This document shows, in pieces, positions 1-5,241 of a stretch of 5,241 nucleotides of DNA (its first letter is position 1; every line of letters starts with the position of its first letter). Source of the DNA: Moraxellaceae bacterium. GTDB lineage: Bacteria; Pseudomonadota; Gammaproteobacteria; Pseudomonadales; Moraxellaceae. A program made the position numbers and the translations under genes. The notes below the pieces were generated by a model that had not been told where the DNA came from, did no database searches, and worked only from the letters and a program-made list of their open reading frames with translations. Where the stretch lies: positions 1 through 5,241 of the forward strand of contig JAJNDL010000125.1 of the NCBI GenBank assembly GCA_021156385.1, read 5' to 3'.

Positions 1-56
1 ACGGCGGCACCGGCGCCGTGTACGTGCTGCTGAAACGGAAACGCGAAGACGCGTAG
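1..56 (+). CDS. C-terminal end of an unidentified protein (partial)
   Basis: The frame starting at base 3 reads 17 residues, ending in VYVLLKRKREDA, before a TAG stop at 54-56. The short hydrophobic run followed by a basic, charged tail looks like a genuine protein C-terminus, either a last membrane helix or strand with a cytoplasmic tail. The other two plus frames look less natural: frame 1 stops early and frame 2 is Arg-rich. The gene begins outside the window and too little is present to name a family. The next gene, folE, starts 285 bases downstream, so the two probably do not form a tight operon. Confidence 0.5.
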   Translation, partial: GGTGAVYVLLKRKREDA

Positions 57-341
57 GCGGCATGCGCGGCACGCCCGCGCCCGGGCACGCCGGGCCTGCG
101 CACCCTGCGGCCCTGGCTCGGGAACGCGAAGCCGCAGGGGACGGATCCGCAAGCGAACTGCACGGGACGGTCCCTGCGCGGCCGGCCGCCACGACGGTAG
201 CGCCCGCGCCGACTCCGCCTGCAGTCCCGGATGCGCACATGAGCCGGATTCAGGCGCACGGGCAATTCCGCCCGCTTTACCCGCCCCCCTGCTTTCCGCT
301 AGGGTGGCGGCCCGTTCGACCCCTGCCCGCGAGCCCCTGCA
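57..341. other. Non-coding gap with short palindromes upstream of folE
   Basis: No convincing gene lies in these 285 bases. An open frame from the ATG at 62 runs into folE in another frame, but it is Pro/Ala/Arg-rich and has no ribosome binding site. The gap holds several inverted repeats. GCCCGG (79-84) and CCGGGC (90-95) can form a 6-bp stem with a 5-base loop. GGGAC (164-168) and GTCCC (170-174) form an 11-base near-perfect palindrome. GCGGCCGGCCGC (178-189) is a perfect 12-base palindrome. The first could help end the upstream transcript but has no T-tract, so it is not a standard intrinsic terminator. The other two could be operator-like sites or chance products of the high GC content. 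Confidence 0.55.
276..305 (+). promoter_or_regulatory. Weak candidate sigma70-type promoter for folE
   Basis: TTTACC at 276-281 resembles a -35 box (4 of 6 consensus bases). TAGGGT at 300-305 resembles a -10 box (3 of 6), with an 18-base spacer. This would place transcription start about 30 bases before the folE ATG. The match is weak, and I chose it only because it is the best-placed pair in the gap. Confidence 0.22.
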
Positions 342-887
342 ATGGACATGGAAAAAGCCTACGCCAGCCTGATCACCGCCGTCGGCGAGGACCTGTCCCG
401 CCCCGGCCTCGACAAGACGCCGCATCGCGCCGCGGAAGCCTTCAAGTACCTGAACAAGGGCTATAACGAGAGCCTCGAGACCATCGTCAACGGCGCCATC
501 TTCCCCTCCGACAACGACGAGATGGTGATGGTGAAGGACATCGAGCTGTATTCCCTCTGCGAGCACCACCTGTTGCCCTTCATCGGCAAGGCGCACGTCG
601 CCTACCTGCCCTCGGGCCAGGTGCTCGGCCTCTCCAAGATCGCGCGCATCGTCGACATGTTCGCCCGGCGCCTGCAGATCCAGGAGAACCTCACCAAGCA
701 GATCGCCGACGCGGTGCTGGAAGTGACCGGCGCCAAGGGCGTCGGCGTCATCATCGAGGCGCAGCACATGTGCATGATGATGCGCGGCGTCGAGAAGCAG
801 AACTCGCTGATGAAGACCTCGGTCATGCTCGGCCAGTTCCGCAGCAACCCGCAGACCCGCAACGAATTCCTCTCCCTGCTGCGCTGA
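342..887 (+). CDS. folE: GTP cyclohydrolase I (FolE), type I
   Basis: This cytoplasmic enzyme converts GTP to 7,8-dihydroneopterin triphosphate, the first step of tetrahydrofolate and other pterin synthesis, and in some bacteria the entry to queuosine. The 181-residue protein carries the family signature [10 protein letters not shown] at 71-80, giving zinc ligand Cys73 and the His75/His76 pair. QHMCMMMRG at 141-149 gives the second zinc cysteine, Cys144, and the catalytic-region His142. [10 protein letters not shown] at 25-34 and [12 protein letters not shown] at 153-164 are also typical. The length fits the short bacterial form (about 180-190 residues) and the protein looks complete. The ATG at 342 is chosen; an ATG at 348 (Met3) is an alternative. 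Neither has a clear Shine-Dalgarno sequence. An SDR gene follows after 17 bases, suggesting co-transcription. Confidence 0.97.
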   Translation: MDMEKAYASLITAVGEDLSRPGLDKTPHRAAEAFKYLNKGYNESLETIVNGAIFPSDNDEMVMVKDIELYSLCEHHLLPFIGKAHVAYLPSGQVLGLSKIARIVDMFARRLQIQENLTKQIADAVLEVTGAKGVGVIIEAQHMCMMMRGVEKQNSLMKTSVMLGQFRSNPQTRNEFLSLLR

Positions 888-893
888 TCCTCC

Positions 894-897
894 GGAG
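894..897 (+). promoter_or_regulatory. Ribosome binding site deciding the SDR start
   Basis: GGAG sits in the 17-base gap between the folE stop and the ATG at 905, with a 7-base spacer. It supports 905 as the start rather than any upstream in-frame codon inside folE. Confidence 0.7.
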
Positions 898-904
898 CGC
901 CGCC

Positions 905-1708
905 ATGACGCGTGTCCTCATCACCGGCGCCGCCTCCGGCCTTGGCCGCGCCCTCGCCCTGGCCTGGGCGCGCCGCGGCGCCCGCGTGCTCGTCGCCGAC
1001 ATCAACGCGGAGCGCGGCGCGGAATCCGTGCAGCTCTGCATGGCCGCCGGCGCGACGGAAGCGGCATACCTGCACCTCGACGTGACGCAGGAGCGCGATT
1101 TCGATAGCGCCATGGCCTGGGTACGGCAGCACTGGGGCGGCCTCGACGTCATGGTGAACAACGCCGGCGTGGCCGGCGGCGGCAGCTTCGAGGGCATTCC
1201 GGACGAGGACTGGCACTGGCTGCTGGAGATCAACCTGATGGGCGTGGTGCGCGGCTGCCGCGCCGCGACAAAGCTGTTCAAGGCGCAGGAATCCGGCGCT
1301 TTCGTGAACATCGCGTCCATGGCCGGCCTGCTCAACCCGCCGGCGATGGCGAGCTACAACGTGGCCAAGGCCGGCGTGGTGGCACTGTCGGAAACGCTGG
1401 CGGCGGAACTCGCGCCCTGGAACATCGCGACGCTCGCGGTATGCCCCTCCTACTTCCAGACCAACCTCAACGAGTCGCTGCGCACCCGCGACGCCGCCAT
1501 GCAGGCGGCGCTGCCCAAGCTGCTGGCCGGCTCCGAACTCTCGGCCGACGACATCGCGGAGGGCATCCTCGACGCGCTGGCGCGCGGCGAGGCGCTGTAC
1601 CTGCCGCATCCCCGCGCCCGCGCCGCCTGGCAGCAGAAGCTGCAGGAGCCGGCCGCCTTCCGCGCGGAAATGCAGGCCCAGGCGCGCAAGCTCGCCGGCC
1701 GCCGCTGA
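905..1708 (+). CDS. Classical short-chain dehydrogenase/reductase (SDR)
   Basis: This is a 267-residue NAD(P)-dependent oxidoreductase of the classical SDR family; the substrate is unknown. The Rossmann dinucleotide-binding motif TGAASGLG is at 7-14, Asp59 follows a later strand (HLDV), and NNAG is at 85-88. The full catalytic tetrad is present: Asn110, Ser138, Tyr151 and Lys155 (YNVAK). Asp32 at the end of the second strand (VADIN) usually indicates NAD(H) preference over NADP(H). After the active site the usual PG motif is replaced by CPSYFQTN. The ATG at 905 is chosen because GGAG lies at 894-897, seven bases upstream, and the Rossmann fold starts directly after it. The frame stays open further upstream into folE, but that extension is not protein-like. 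The gene is probably translated from the folE transcript. Confidence 0.93.
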   Translation: MTRVLITGAASGLGRALALAWARRGARVLVADINAERGAESVQLCMAAGATEAAYLHLDVTQERDFDSAMAWVRQHWGGLDVMVNNAGVAGGGSFEGIPDEDWHWLLEINLMGVVRGCRAATKLFKAQESGAFVNIASMAGLLNPPAMASYNVAKAGVVALSETLAAELAPWNIATLAVCPSYFQTNLNESLRTRDAAMQAALPKLLAGSELSADDIAEGILDALARGEALYLPHPRARAAWQQKLQEPAAFRAEMQAQARKLAGRR

Positions 1709-1727
1709 ACACCCGTCTGCACGGCCG

Positions 1728-2819
1728 CTAGGCCGGCATGACGAGCACCTCCGCCTCCTCCAGCAGCAACAGCACACCGGCGATCTCGTCCCCGGCATCG
1801 TGCAGCGCCACCGCGCGGGCGGCGAACACCTTCACGCCGGCGGTGTCGGGAAGCAGCACATGCCCCGCCTGCAGGCCCGGCAGGGTCCGCGCACGCAGGT
1901 ACAGTGCCTCGACGGATTGCGCGGCGTGGCCGCGCACGGCCGGCAACAGCTGCCAGAGCGGCGCGCCCACCGGCTTGCCCTGCTCGGGTGCGCACAGTGC
2001 GGCCGCCCGGGCGTTGAGCCAGCCGACGCGGCCGTCGGGAGTGACGCGCAACAGCGCCTGCGGCAGCGCGCCCAGCGCCAGCAGGTTGAGCCGGTTCTCG
2101 GCGGCCTGGCTGCGGTCGCTGGCCTCGTGGATTTCGATTTCGTGCAGCAGGTGGCGGCGGAGCTGGGTGAAGGCGTCGAGCAGGCCGTTGATCTCGTCGT
2201 CGACCGGTGCGCGCGCCAGGCGGAGCGGCTCGCGCAGGTTGAGCGCATTGCTGCGCCGCATCTGCGCCGCGATGGCGTCGAGGTGGCGCACCACCAGGCG
2301 GTCGAACTGGCGCAGGACGAGCAGCGACAGGGCGACGGCCACCACGAACAGCAGGCCGAGGCGGCGCAGGAAGCGGTCGAAGAGATGGCTCTTGATGGCC
2401 GAGGTGGAGGCCTCCACCTCCAGGATGCCGAGCAGGCCGCTGTCGTCCTGCAGCCTCACCACGCGCTGCACGCGGTCGCGCCAGGGCTGTACCGGCTGGC
2501 CGGCCTCGTAGCTGGTGCCGGCGCGGGTGATGACCTGGACATGGGCCACCGAGGGATGCTGCAGGAGGTCGGCCAGCGTGCGCCGGATGGCGGCAGCGTC
2601 GTCCTGGCGCAGCAGGGCCTCCAGGCGGCCCTCGGAACGGCGCTGCACGGCGTCGAGGCCGGCCGCGACCAGGGCGACCTCGTGCCGGTAGTCCAGGGCA
2701 AGCTCGACCGCGGTAAGGACCGTGAACAGCACCAGCCCCGCGGCCAGCACGCCCGCGAGGAAGCGCCGCGCCAGCGCCTGGCGTGGCAGTTTCCGCTGTC
2801 CCCCGTCCCTGTGGCTCAA
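1728..2819 (-). CDS. Membrane sensor-like protein: periplasmic domain, HAMP, PAS, no output domain
   Basis: This 363-residue protein is built like a transmembrane signal receptor. A basic N-terminus (KLPRQALARR) precedes a first membrane helix at about 20-42. A periplasmic region of about 110 residues follows, similar in style to CHASE-type sensor domains (family assignment is inference). A second membrane helix lies at about 154-170. A HAMP-like linker at about 171-225 contains the typical DDEINGLLDAFTQL segment (207-220). A PAS-like domain at about 245-355 includes VTPDGRVGWLNARAAALC and ends in EIAGVLLLLEE. The protein stops eight residues later, where a histidine kinase, GGDEF/EAL or similar module would normally begin. 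The start is a TTG at 2819 with GGGGGAA at 2832-2826, leaving a 6-base spacer; I see no better start before the first helix. It lies 73 bases after the SERHL-like hydrolase, probably in the same transcript, and converges with the SDR gene. The signal and partner are unknown. Confidence 0.82.
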   Translation of the reverse strand: MSHRDGGQRKLPRQALARRFLAGVLAAGLVLFTVLTAVELALDYRHEVALVAAGLDAVQRRSEGRLEALLRQDDAAAIRRTLADLLQHPSVAHVQVITRAGTSYEAGQPVQPWRDRVQRVVRLQDDSGLLGILEVEASTSAIKSHLFDRFLRRLGLLFVVAVALSLLVLRQFDRLVVRHLDAIAAQMRRSNALNLREPLRLARAPVDDEINGLLDAFTQLRRHLLHEIEIHEASDRSQAAENRLNLLALGALPQALLRVTPDGRVGWLNARAAALCAPEQGKPVGAPLWQLLPAVRGHAAQSVEALYLRARTLPGLQAGHVLLPDTAGVKVFAARAVALHDAGDEIAGVLLLLEEAEVLVMPA

Positions 2820-2825
2820 CCGTTC

Positions 2826-2832
2826 TTCCCCC
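2826..2832 (-). promoter_or_regulatory. Ribosome binding site supporting a TTG start
   Basis: On the minus strand GGGGGAA precedes the TTG at 2819-2817 by about six bases. Choosing this rare start codon keeps the basic N-terminus and the whole first membrane helix. GTG codons further in would begin inside the helix. Confidence 0.5.
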
Positions 2833-2892
2833 GCCGCGCTCCGGCAGCTCCACTGTCCCGATGATTCCTGCCGGCGCCGTGCCGGCGACCGC

Positions 2893-3753
2893 TTACCCTG
2901 CCGACCCGCGGCAGAAATCCGTTATCGCTTCCGCCACTGCGCCGGCCTGCTCCTCGAGGTGCAGGTGGTGGCTGCCCGGCAGGCTCACCAGGCGGCCGTT
3001 GCGGATCAGCGGCCAGCGGCCGCTGAACATCTCCTCCGCCGCCGCGAAGCCCGGCTGCGCGCGCACCAGCAGCACCGGGGCCGCGAGGCGCGCGACATAG
3101 GCACGCGCCTGCGCCTCGCTCATGCGCTGGCTGCCGTGGTGGCGCACGCGCCGGTCCAGCGTCCACGCATAGCCGCCCGGCACCGCCTTGAGGCCGCGCG
3201 TGCAGAGCAGGCGCGCCGCCTCCGCGGTGAGCGGCGTGAAGCCGCGCTGGCGTGCCGCCACCGCCTCGTCGATGGTGGCGAAGACGCGTTCCTCGCGCGG
3301 CGTGAAATCGCGCCACTCCTCGAGGGCGGCGCGCAGCACGTCCGGCGCCTCCTCTTCCTTCGCCGCCCAGGGGCCGAGGCCGTCGACGAGCAACAGGCGC
3401 CCGACGCGCTCCGGCATGGCGCCGGCGAGCAGGATGCCGATGCCGGCGCCCATGGAATGGCCGAGCACGGAGAATTTCTCCCAGCCGAGCTGGTCGGCCA
3501 CCGCCAGCACGTCGTCGACGTGGTCCAGCATGTGGTAGCGCGTGCCGGCCGGCCGCCAGGCGCTCAGGCCGTGCCCGGCGAAATCCATGGCGACGATGTG
3601 GAACTGCGGCAGCAGCGGCGCCAGGCGGTCGAAGGTGGCGGCATTGTCCTGCCAGCCGTGCAGCGCCAGCAGCGGCGGCAGCGCCGGGTCGTGCCAGCAG
3701 CGCGCGGCGATGGGCCGGCCCTTGCTCGAGAATTCGCGTTCGACGGCGATCAC
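2893..3753 (-). CDS. Alpha/beta hydrolase, serine hydrolase-like (SERHL) type
   Basis: This 286-residue, probably cytoplasmic alpha/beta-fold hydrolase has an unknown ester, amide or similar substrate. The oxyanion-hole motif HGWQDN is at 32-37, the strand-turn MDFAGHGLS at 56-64 and the nucleophile elbow GHSMG at 98-102 (Ser100). The catalytic histidine is in SHHLHLE (261-267), probably His263. HGWQDNAATFDRL, VAMDFAGHGLS and CTRGLK are reminiscent of the SERHL subfamily as I remember it. The usual acid position after the strand VLLVRA (228-232) has no Asp or Glu, so Asp124 (LLVDG) is the likely catalytic acid. The GTG at 3753 is chosen. It overlaps the preceding hydrolase stop as GTGA, and GGAA lies at 3764-3761, seven bases upstream. 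The frame is open further upstream, but that sequence reads as low-complexity shadow. Translational coupling to the upstream hydrolase is likely. Confidence 0.88.
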   Translation of the reverse strand: MIAVEREFSSKGRPIAARCWHDPALPPLLALHGWQDNAATFDRLAPLLPQFHIVAMDFAGHGLSAWRPAGTRYHMLDHVDDVLAVADQLGWEKFSVLGHSMGAGIGILLAGAMPERVGRLLLVDGLGPWAAKEEEAPDVLRAALEEWRDFTPREERVFATIDEAVAARQRGFTPLTAEAARLLCTRGLKAVPGGYAWTLDRRVRHHGSQRMSEAQARAYVARLAAPVLLVRAQPGFAAAEEMFSGRWPLIRNGRLVSLPGSHHLHLEEQAGAVAEAITDFCRGSAG

Positions 3754-4547
3754 GGCAGCGTTCCGATGAAGGTGACCGCCTGCCGGATGGCGGCGGCGGT
3801 TTCCAGCGGCTTCTCCAGCGGGAACATGTGCCCGCCCGCCACCTGCTCGTGCAGCAGGCGGTGGTGGCGCGCCAGGCGCGCGCCGAAACCGGTGCCGGCA
3901 AACTCGCTCCCGGCGCCGGTGAGCAGCGCACCCGGCACTTTCAGAGGGCGGCGGAAGCGCCAGGCGTTGTGCGGCGTGGTGCGGAAGATCGCGACCTCGG
4001 TCGCCACCGGAATGGTGAGGCGCACGCCGCCTTCGGCGTTGCTGAAGCCGAACAGCAGGTAGTCCTCGAAGCACTCCGGATCGAAGGCCGCGAAGAATTT
4101 CTTCTTGCCGAGGCTGGCGCGCACTTCGTCGCGCGAGTTCCAGAGCTCGCGCCGTCCGGCGCTGCGGCCCGCCGGCGTGATGCGGTCGGCCAGGCCGAGC
4201 TTCTTCATCACGCCGAAGCTGAGCGCCGCGAAGCCGTTGATGACGGGCGGGTCCATGACGACGACGGCGCGGAAGAGTTCCGGATACTTGTGCGCCGCCA
4301 TGAAGGTGCAGAGCCCGCCCATGGAGTGGCCGACGCCGATGACGGGGCCATCGGCCTGGGCGCGGATGGAGTCGGCGACCTGCTCGGTGAGCGAGACCCA
4401 GTTGTCGTCGACCGGGTACTGCGGATCGGTGCCGAGCACGGGCACCATGCAGACCTCGAAATCCTTGCCGAGCGCCGCGAGCATCTTGTTGTAGCAGGCG
4501 GAGGGCACGCCGTTGGCGTGGGCAAAGTGCAGCAGGGGCTTGCTCAT
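3750..4547 (-). CDS. Alpha/beta hydrolase
   Basis: This is a 265-residue alpha/beta-fold hydrolase with no signal peptide, so probably cytoplasmic. Family-type landmarks are HFAHANG at 7-13 (oxyanion hole region), the nucleophile elbow GHSMGG at 73-78 (Ser75), VVVMDPPV at 95-102 and GGHMFPLEKP at 239-248, giving catalytic His240. The acid is either Asp99 or Glu215 (GAGSEF); the sequence alone does not decide. The pattern HFAHANG, DNW, GHSMGG, MDPP recalls a proteobacterial hydrolase group annotated only as alpha/beta hydrolase, so the substrate is unknown. The ATG at 4547 is chosen because the conserved HFAHANG follows at once, although no good Shine-Dalgarno is visible. It is first in a minus-strand cluster, downstream of the M16 gene terminator, and overlaps the next hydrolase by four bases. 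The two hydrolases are different subfamilies rather than a recent duplication. Confidence 0.9.
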   Translation of the reverse strand: MSKPLLHFAHANGVPSACYNKMLAALGKDFEVCMVPVLGTDPQYPVDDNWVSLTEQVADSIRAQADGPVIGVGHSMGGLCTFMAAHKYPELFRAVVVMDPPVINGFAALSFGVMKKLGLADRITPAGRSAGRRELWNSRDEVRASLGKKKFFAAFDPECFEDYLLFGFSNAEGGVRLTIPVATEVAIFRTTPHNAWRFRRPLKVPGALLTGAGSEFAGTGFGARLARHHRLLHEQVAGGHMFPLEKPLETAAAIRQAVTFIGTLP

Positions 4548-4597
4548 GGAGTCGGTTCTGGTGTCGTCGGTGTCACGCGCGGAAATTGCCGCAGCGC
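4548..4597 (-). promoter_or_regulatory. Probable promoter/leader region of the hydrolase cluster
   Basis: About 50 bases separate the M16 terminator from the first hydrolase ATG. A promoter is expected here, or overlapping the AT-rich terminator tail, because the upstream transcript should end. I do not see a convincing -35/-10 pair, so this is placed by context only. Confidence 0.3.
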
Positions 4598-4628
4598 AAA
4601 AATAATTGGCGTCCCGAGGGGGACGCCA
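4598..4628 (-). terminator. Intrinsic terminator of the M16 peptidase gene
   Basis: GGCGTCCC (4608-4615) and GGGACGCC (4620-4627) form a perfect 8-bp stem, nine with the flanking T4607-A4628 pair, around a 4-base loop. On the minus strand the stem is followed by AATTATTTTT (4607-4598), a good T-rich tail. The plus-strand side has no such tail, so the terminator acts on minus-strand transcripts. It lies about 95 bases after the M16 stop codon and separates that gene from the hydrolase cluster. Confidence 0.88.
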
Positions 4629-4646
4629 TTAGTAGCAGGCCGGGCG

Positions 4647-4682
4647 CGGCTCCTGCAATCCCGGGCCGAGGGCCAGGAGCCG
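4647..4682. repeat. Inverted repeat in the M16 3' untranslated region
   Basis: CGGCTCCTG (4647-4655) and CAGGAGCCG (4674-4682) are perfect 9-base inverted complements separated by 18 bases. They lie between the M16 stop codon and the intrinsic terminator. In the minus-strand transcript they could form a GC-rich hairpin that stabilises or processes the 3' end. A competing short pairing, GCAGG (4635-4639) with CCTGC (4652-4656), overlaps it. Confidence 0.6.
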
Positions 4683-4704
4683 GCACGGCGCCGGGTGGCG
4701 GCGC

Positions 4705-4722
4705 GGCCGGCGTGTACCGGCC
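4705..4722. repeat. GC hairpin directly after the M16 stop codon
   Basis: GGCCGG (4705-4710) and CCGGCC (4717-4722) form a 6-bp all-GC stem with a 6-base loop. It begins at the base next to the stop codon (4723-4725). No T-tract follows, so it is not itself an intrinsic terminator. It may be a chance product of high GC or part of a multi-hairpin 3' end. Confidence 0.4.
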
Positions 4723-5241
4723 TCAGAGCTTCTCGAGGCGCAGCCCCAGCGCTTCCGCGGCACCCGCCTTCGCCGCAGGCAGCACCACCGCGGTGACGGC
4801 ATCCTGCGTCAGGTAGAGCTCGCCGACGCGGCGCAGGTCGTCCAGCGTCGTGGAGAGGATGCGGGCGCGGGTGCGGCGACGCTGCTCCGGCGTACGCCCG
4901 TAGAGCGCGTTGTGGTAGGCGACGCGCGCCTCGCCGGCCGGCGACAGCGGCTTGTCCATGTCGGAGATGATGCCGAGCACGGCTTCCTCGAGCTGGCGCT
5001 GCTCGTGTTTTTCCTCGAGCAGCCAGCGCACGCTGGCGTCGAAGTCGGCGAGCGTGCCCTCCAGGCGCGGATCGCGGTAGGAGTAGAAGCGGAAGGCGCA
5101 GGCGTTGCTGTCGTAGCCGGCGCCGCCACCGTAGGCACCGCCACGCTCGCGGATGGCGCCGTGCAGGAAGCCGTTGCGCAGGAAGCCGCCGAGCAGCATG
5201 AGCGGCGCGGCGTCGGGATGGTCCAGCGGCACCGTGGCATA
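4723..5241 (-). CDS. M16C metallopeptidase, PreP/insulinase-like, C-terminal part (partial)
   Basis: The last 172 residues of a large zinc metallopeptidase are present; the N-terminal half with the HxxEH zinc site lies beyond the right edge. The visible part reads VPLDHPDAAPLMLLGGFLRNG, then FLHGAIRERGGAYGGGAGYDSN and FRFYSYRDPRLEGTL. This matches the C-terminal region of presequence-protease-like (M16C) enzymes, which are one long chain of about 1,000 residues that degrade peptides inside a closed chamber. RERGGAY carries the Arg and Tyr that contact substrate in this family. SDMDKPLSPAGEAR and GRTPEQRRR are also typical of the group. The frame is open to the window edge, and the codons before the apparent GTG at 5232 continue naturally (Y-A-T-V-P), so that GTG is not the start. 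The gene ends at a TGA and has its own terminator downstream. Confidence 0.92.
   Translation of the reverse strand, partial: YATVPLDHPDAAPLMLLGGFLRNGFLHGAIRERGGAYGGGAGYDSNACAFRFYSYRDPRLEGTLADFDASVRWLLEEKHEQRQLEEAVLGIISDMDKPLSPAGEARVAYHNALYGRTPEQRRRTRARILSTTLDDLRRVGELYLTQDAVTAVVLPAAKAGAAEALGLRLEKL

Noticed and set aside
79..95. Terminator for the upstream partial gene
   Set aside because: The 6-bp GC stem has a short loop, but no T-tract follows on the plus strand. It could still matter in Rho-dependent ending.
62..466. Open frame of 134 codons on the plus strand before and into folE
   Set aside because: The composition is Pro/Ala/Arg-rich with no recognisable domain, there is no ribosome binding site, and the last third overlaps folE in another frame. 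It is a typical high-GC shadow.
602..1798. Long minus-strand open frame opposite folE and the SDR
   Set aside because: It lies antisense to two well-supported genes, and its translation is Arg/Ala/Gly/His-rich without domain motifs.
1450..2853. Long minus-strand open frame of 467 codons over the receptor gene
   Set aside because: It overlaps the receptor in another frame. Its translation is Pro/Gly/Arg/Ala-rich, whereas the frame ending at 1728 has membrane helices and HAMP and PAS patterns.
1800..2864. Plus-strand open frame of 354 codons opposite the receptor
   Set aside because: It is antisense to the receptor, rich in Gln/Ala/Arg/His, with no recognisable fold.
2865..2892. Hairpin between the SERHL-like hydrolase and the receptor (GCCGGC repeated around a 5-base loop)
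   Set aside because: GCCGGC is self-complementary and common at this GC content, and there is no T-tract, so it is not called a terminator.
2722..4062. Plus-strand open frame of 446 codons opposite the SERHL-like hydrolase
   Set aside because: It is antisense to a gene with a clear catalytic triad, and its translation is Arg/Ala/His-rich shadow.
3754..4074. N-terminal extension of the SERHL-like hydrolase by 107 residues
   Set aside because: The frame is open, but the extension is Arg/Pro/His-rich and lies within the upstream hydrolase. The GTG at 3753 has a binding site and the usual four-base overlap.
3828..4796. Plus-strand open frame of 322 codons opposite the first hydrolase and the intergenic region
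   Set aside because: It is antisense to the hydrolase, runs through the intrinsic terminator, and has no domain motifs.
1..5241. A new defence, mobile or CRISPR-type system
   Set aside because: No transposase, integrase, nuclease, toxin-antitoxin pair, repeat array or tRNA-flanked insertion is visible. The genes are metabolic, hydrolytic and receptor-like.

Overview
The window is GC-rich and densely coding. It looks like an ordinary chromosomal stretch from a proteobacterium, probably a gammaproteobacterium: the GTP cyclohydrolase I resembles the short Pseudomonas-type FolE, and the overall gene style fits. That assignment is inference from remembered sequences, not a search.

Layout. The left edge (1-56, +) holds the last residues of an unidentified gene. 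A non-coding gap (57-341) with several short palindromes follows. Next is a two-gene plus-strand unit, folE (342-887) and a short-chain dehydrogenase/reductase (905-1708). It converges on a minus-strand cluster with only 19 bases between the stop codons. Read in its own direction (right to left), the minus strand has the C-terminal part of an M16C/PreP-like metallopeptidase (5241-4723), a clear intrinsic terminator (4628-4598), an alpha/beta hydrolase (4547-3750), a second alpha/beta hydrolase of the SERHL type overlapping the first by four bases (3753-2893), and a membrane sensor-like protein (2819-1728) that starts 73 bases further on.

How the genes relate. FolE makes the first pterin intermediate of folate biosynthesis. 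The SDR behind it is probably co-transcribed, but it lacks the Arg fingerprint of pteridine reductases, so a pterin role is not supported. The two hydrolases are probably translationally coupled; their substrates are unknown. The sensor has a periplasmic region bounded by two membrane helices, a HAMP-like linker and a PAS-like domain, then stops with no kinase, cyclase, phosphodiesterase or methyl-accepting output domain. This is the most unusual item here. The M16 gene is transcriptionally separated from the rest by its terminator.

I see no mobile element, CRISPR array, RNA gene or convincing new multi-gene system. The points worth a second look are the output-less receptor, its linkage to two hydrolases, and the palindrome-rich gap upstream of folE.
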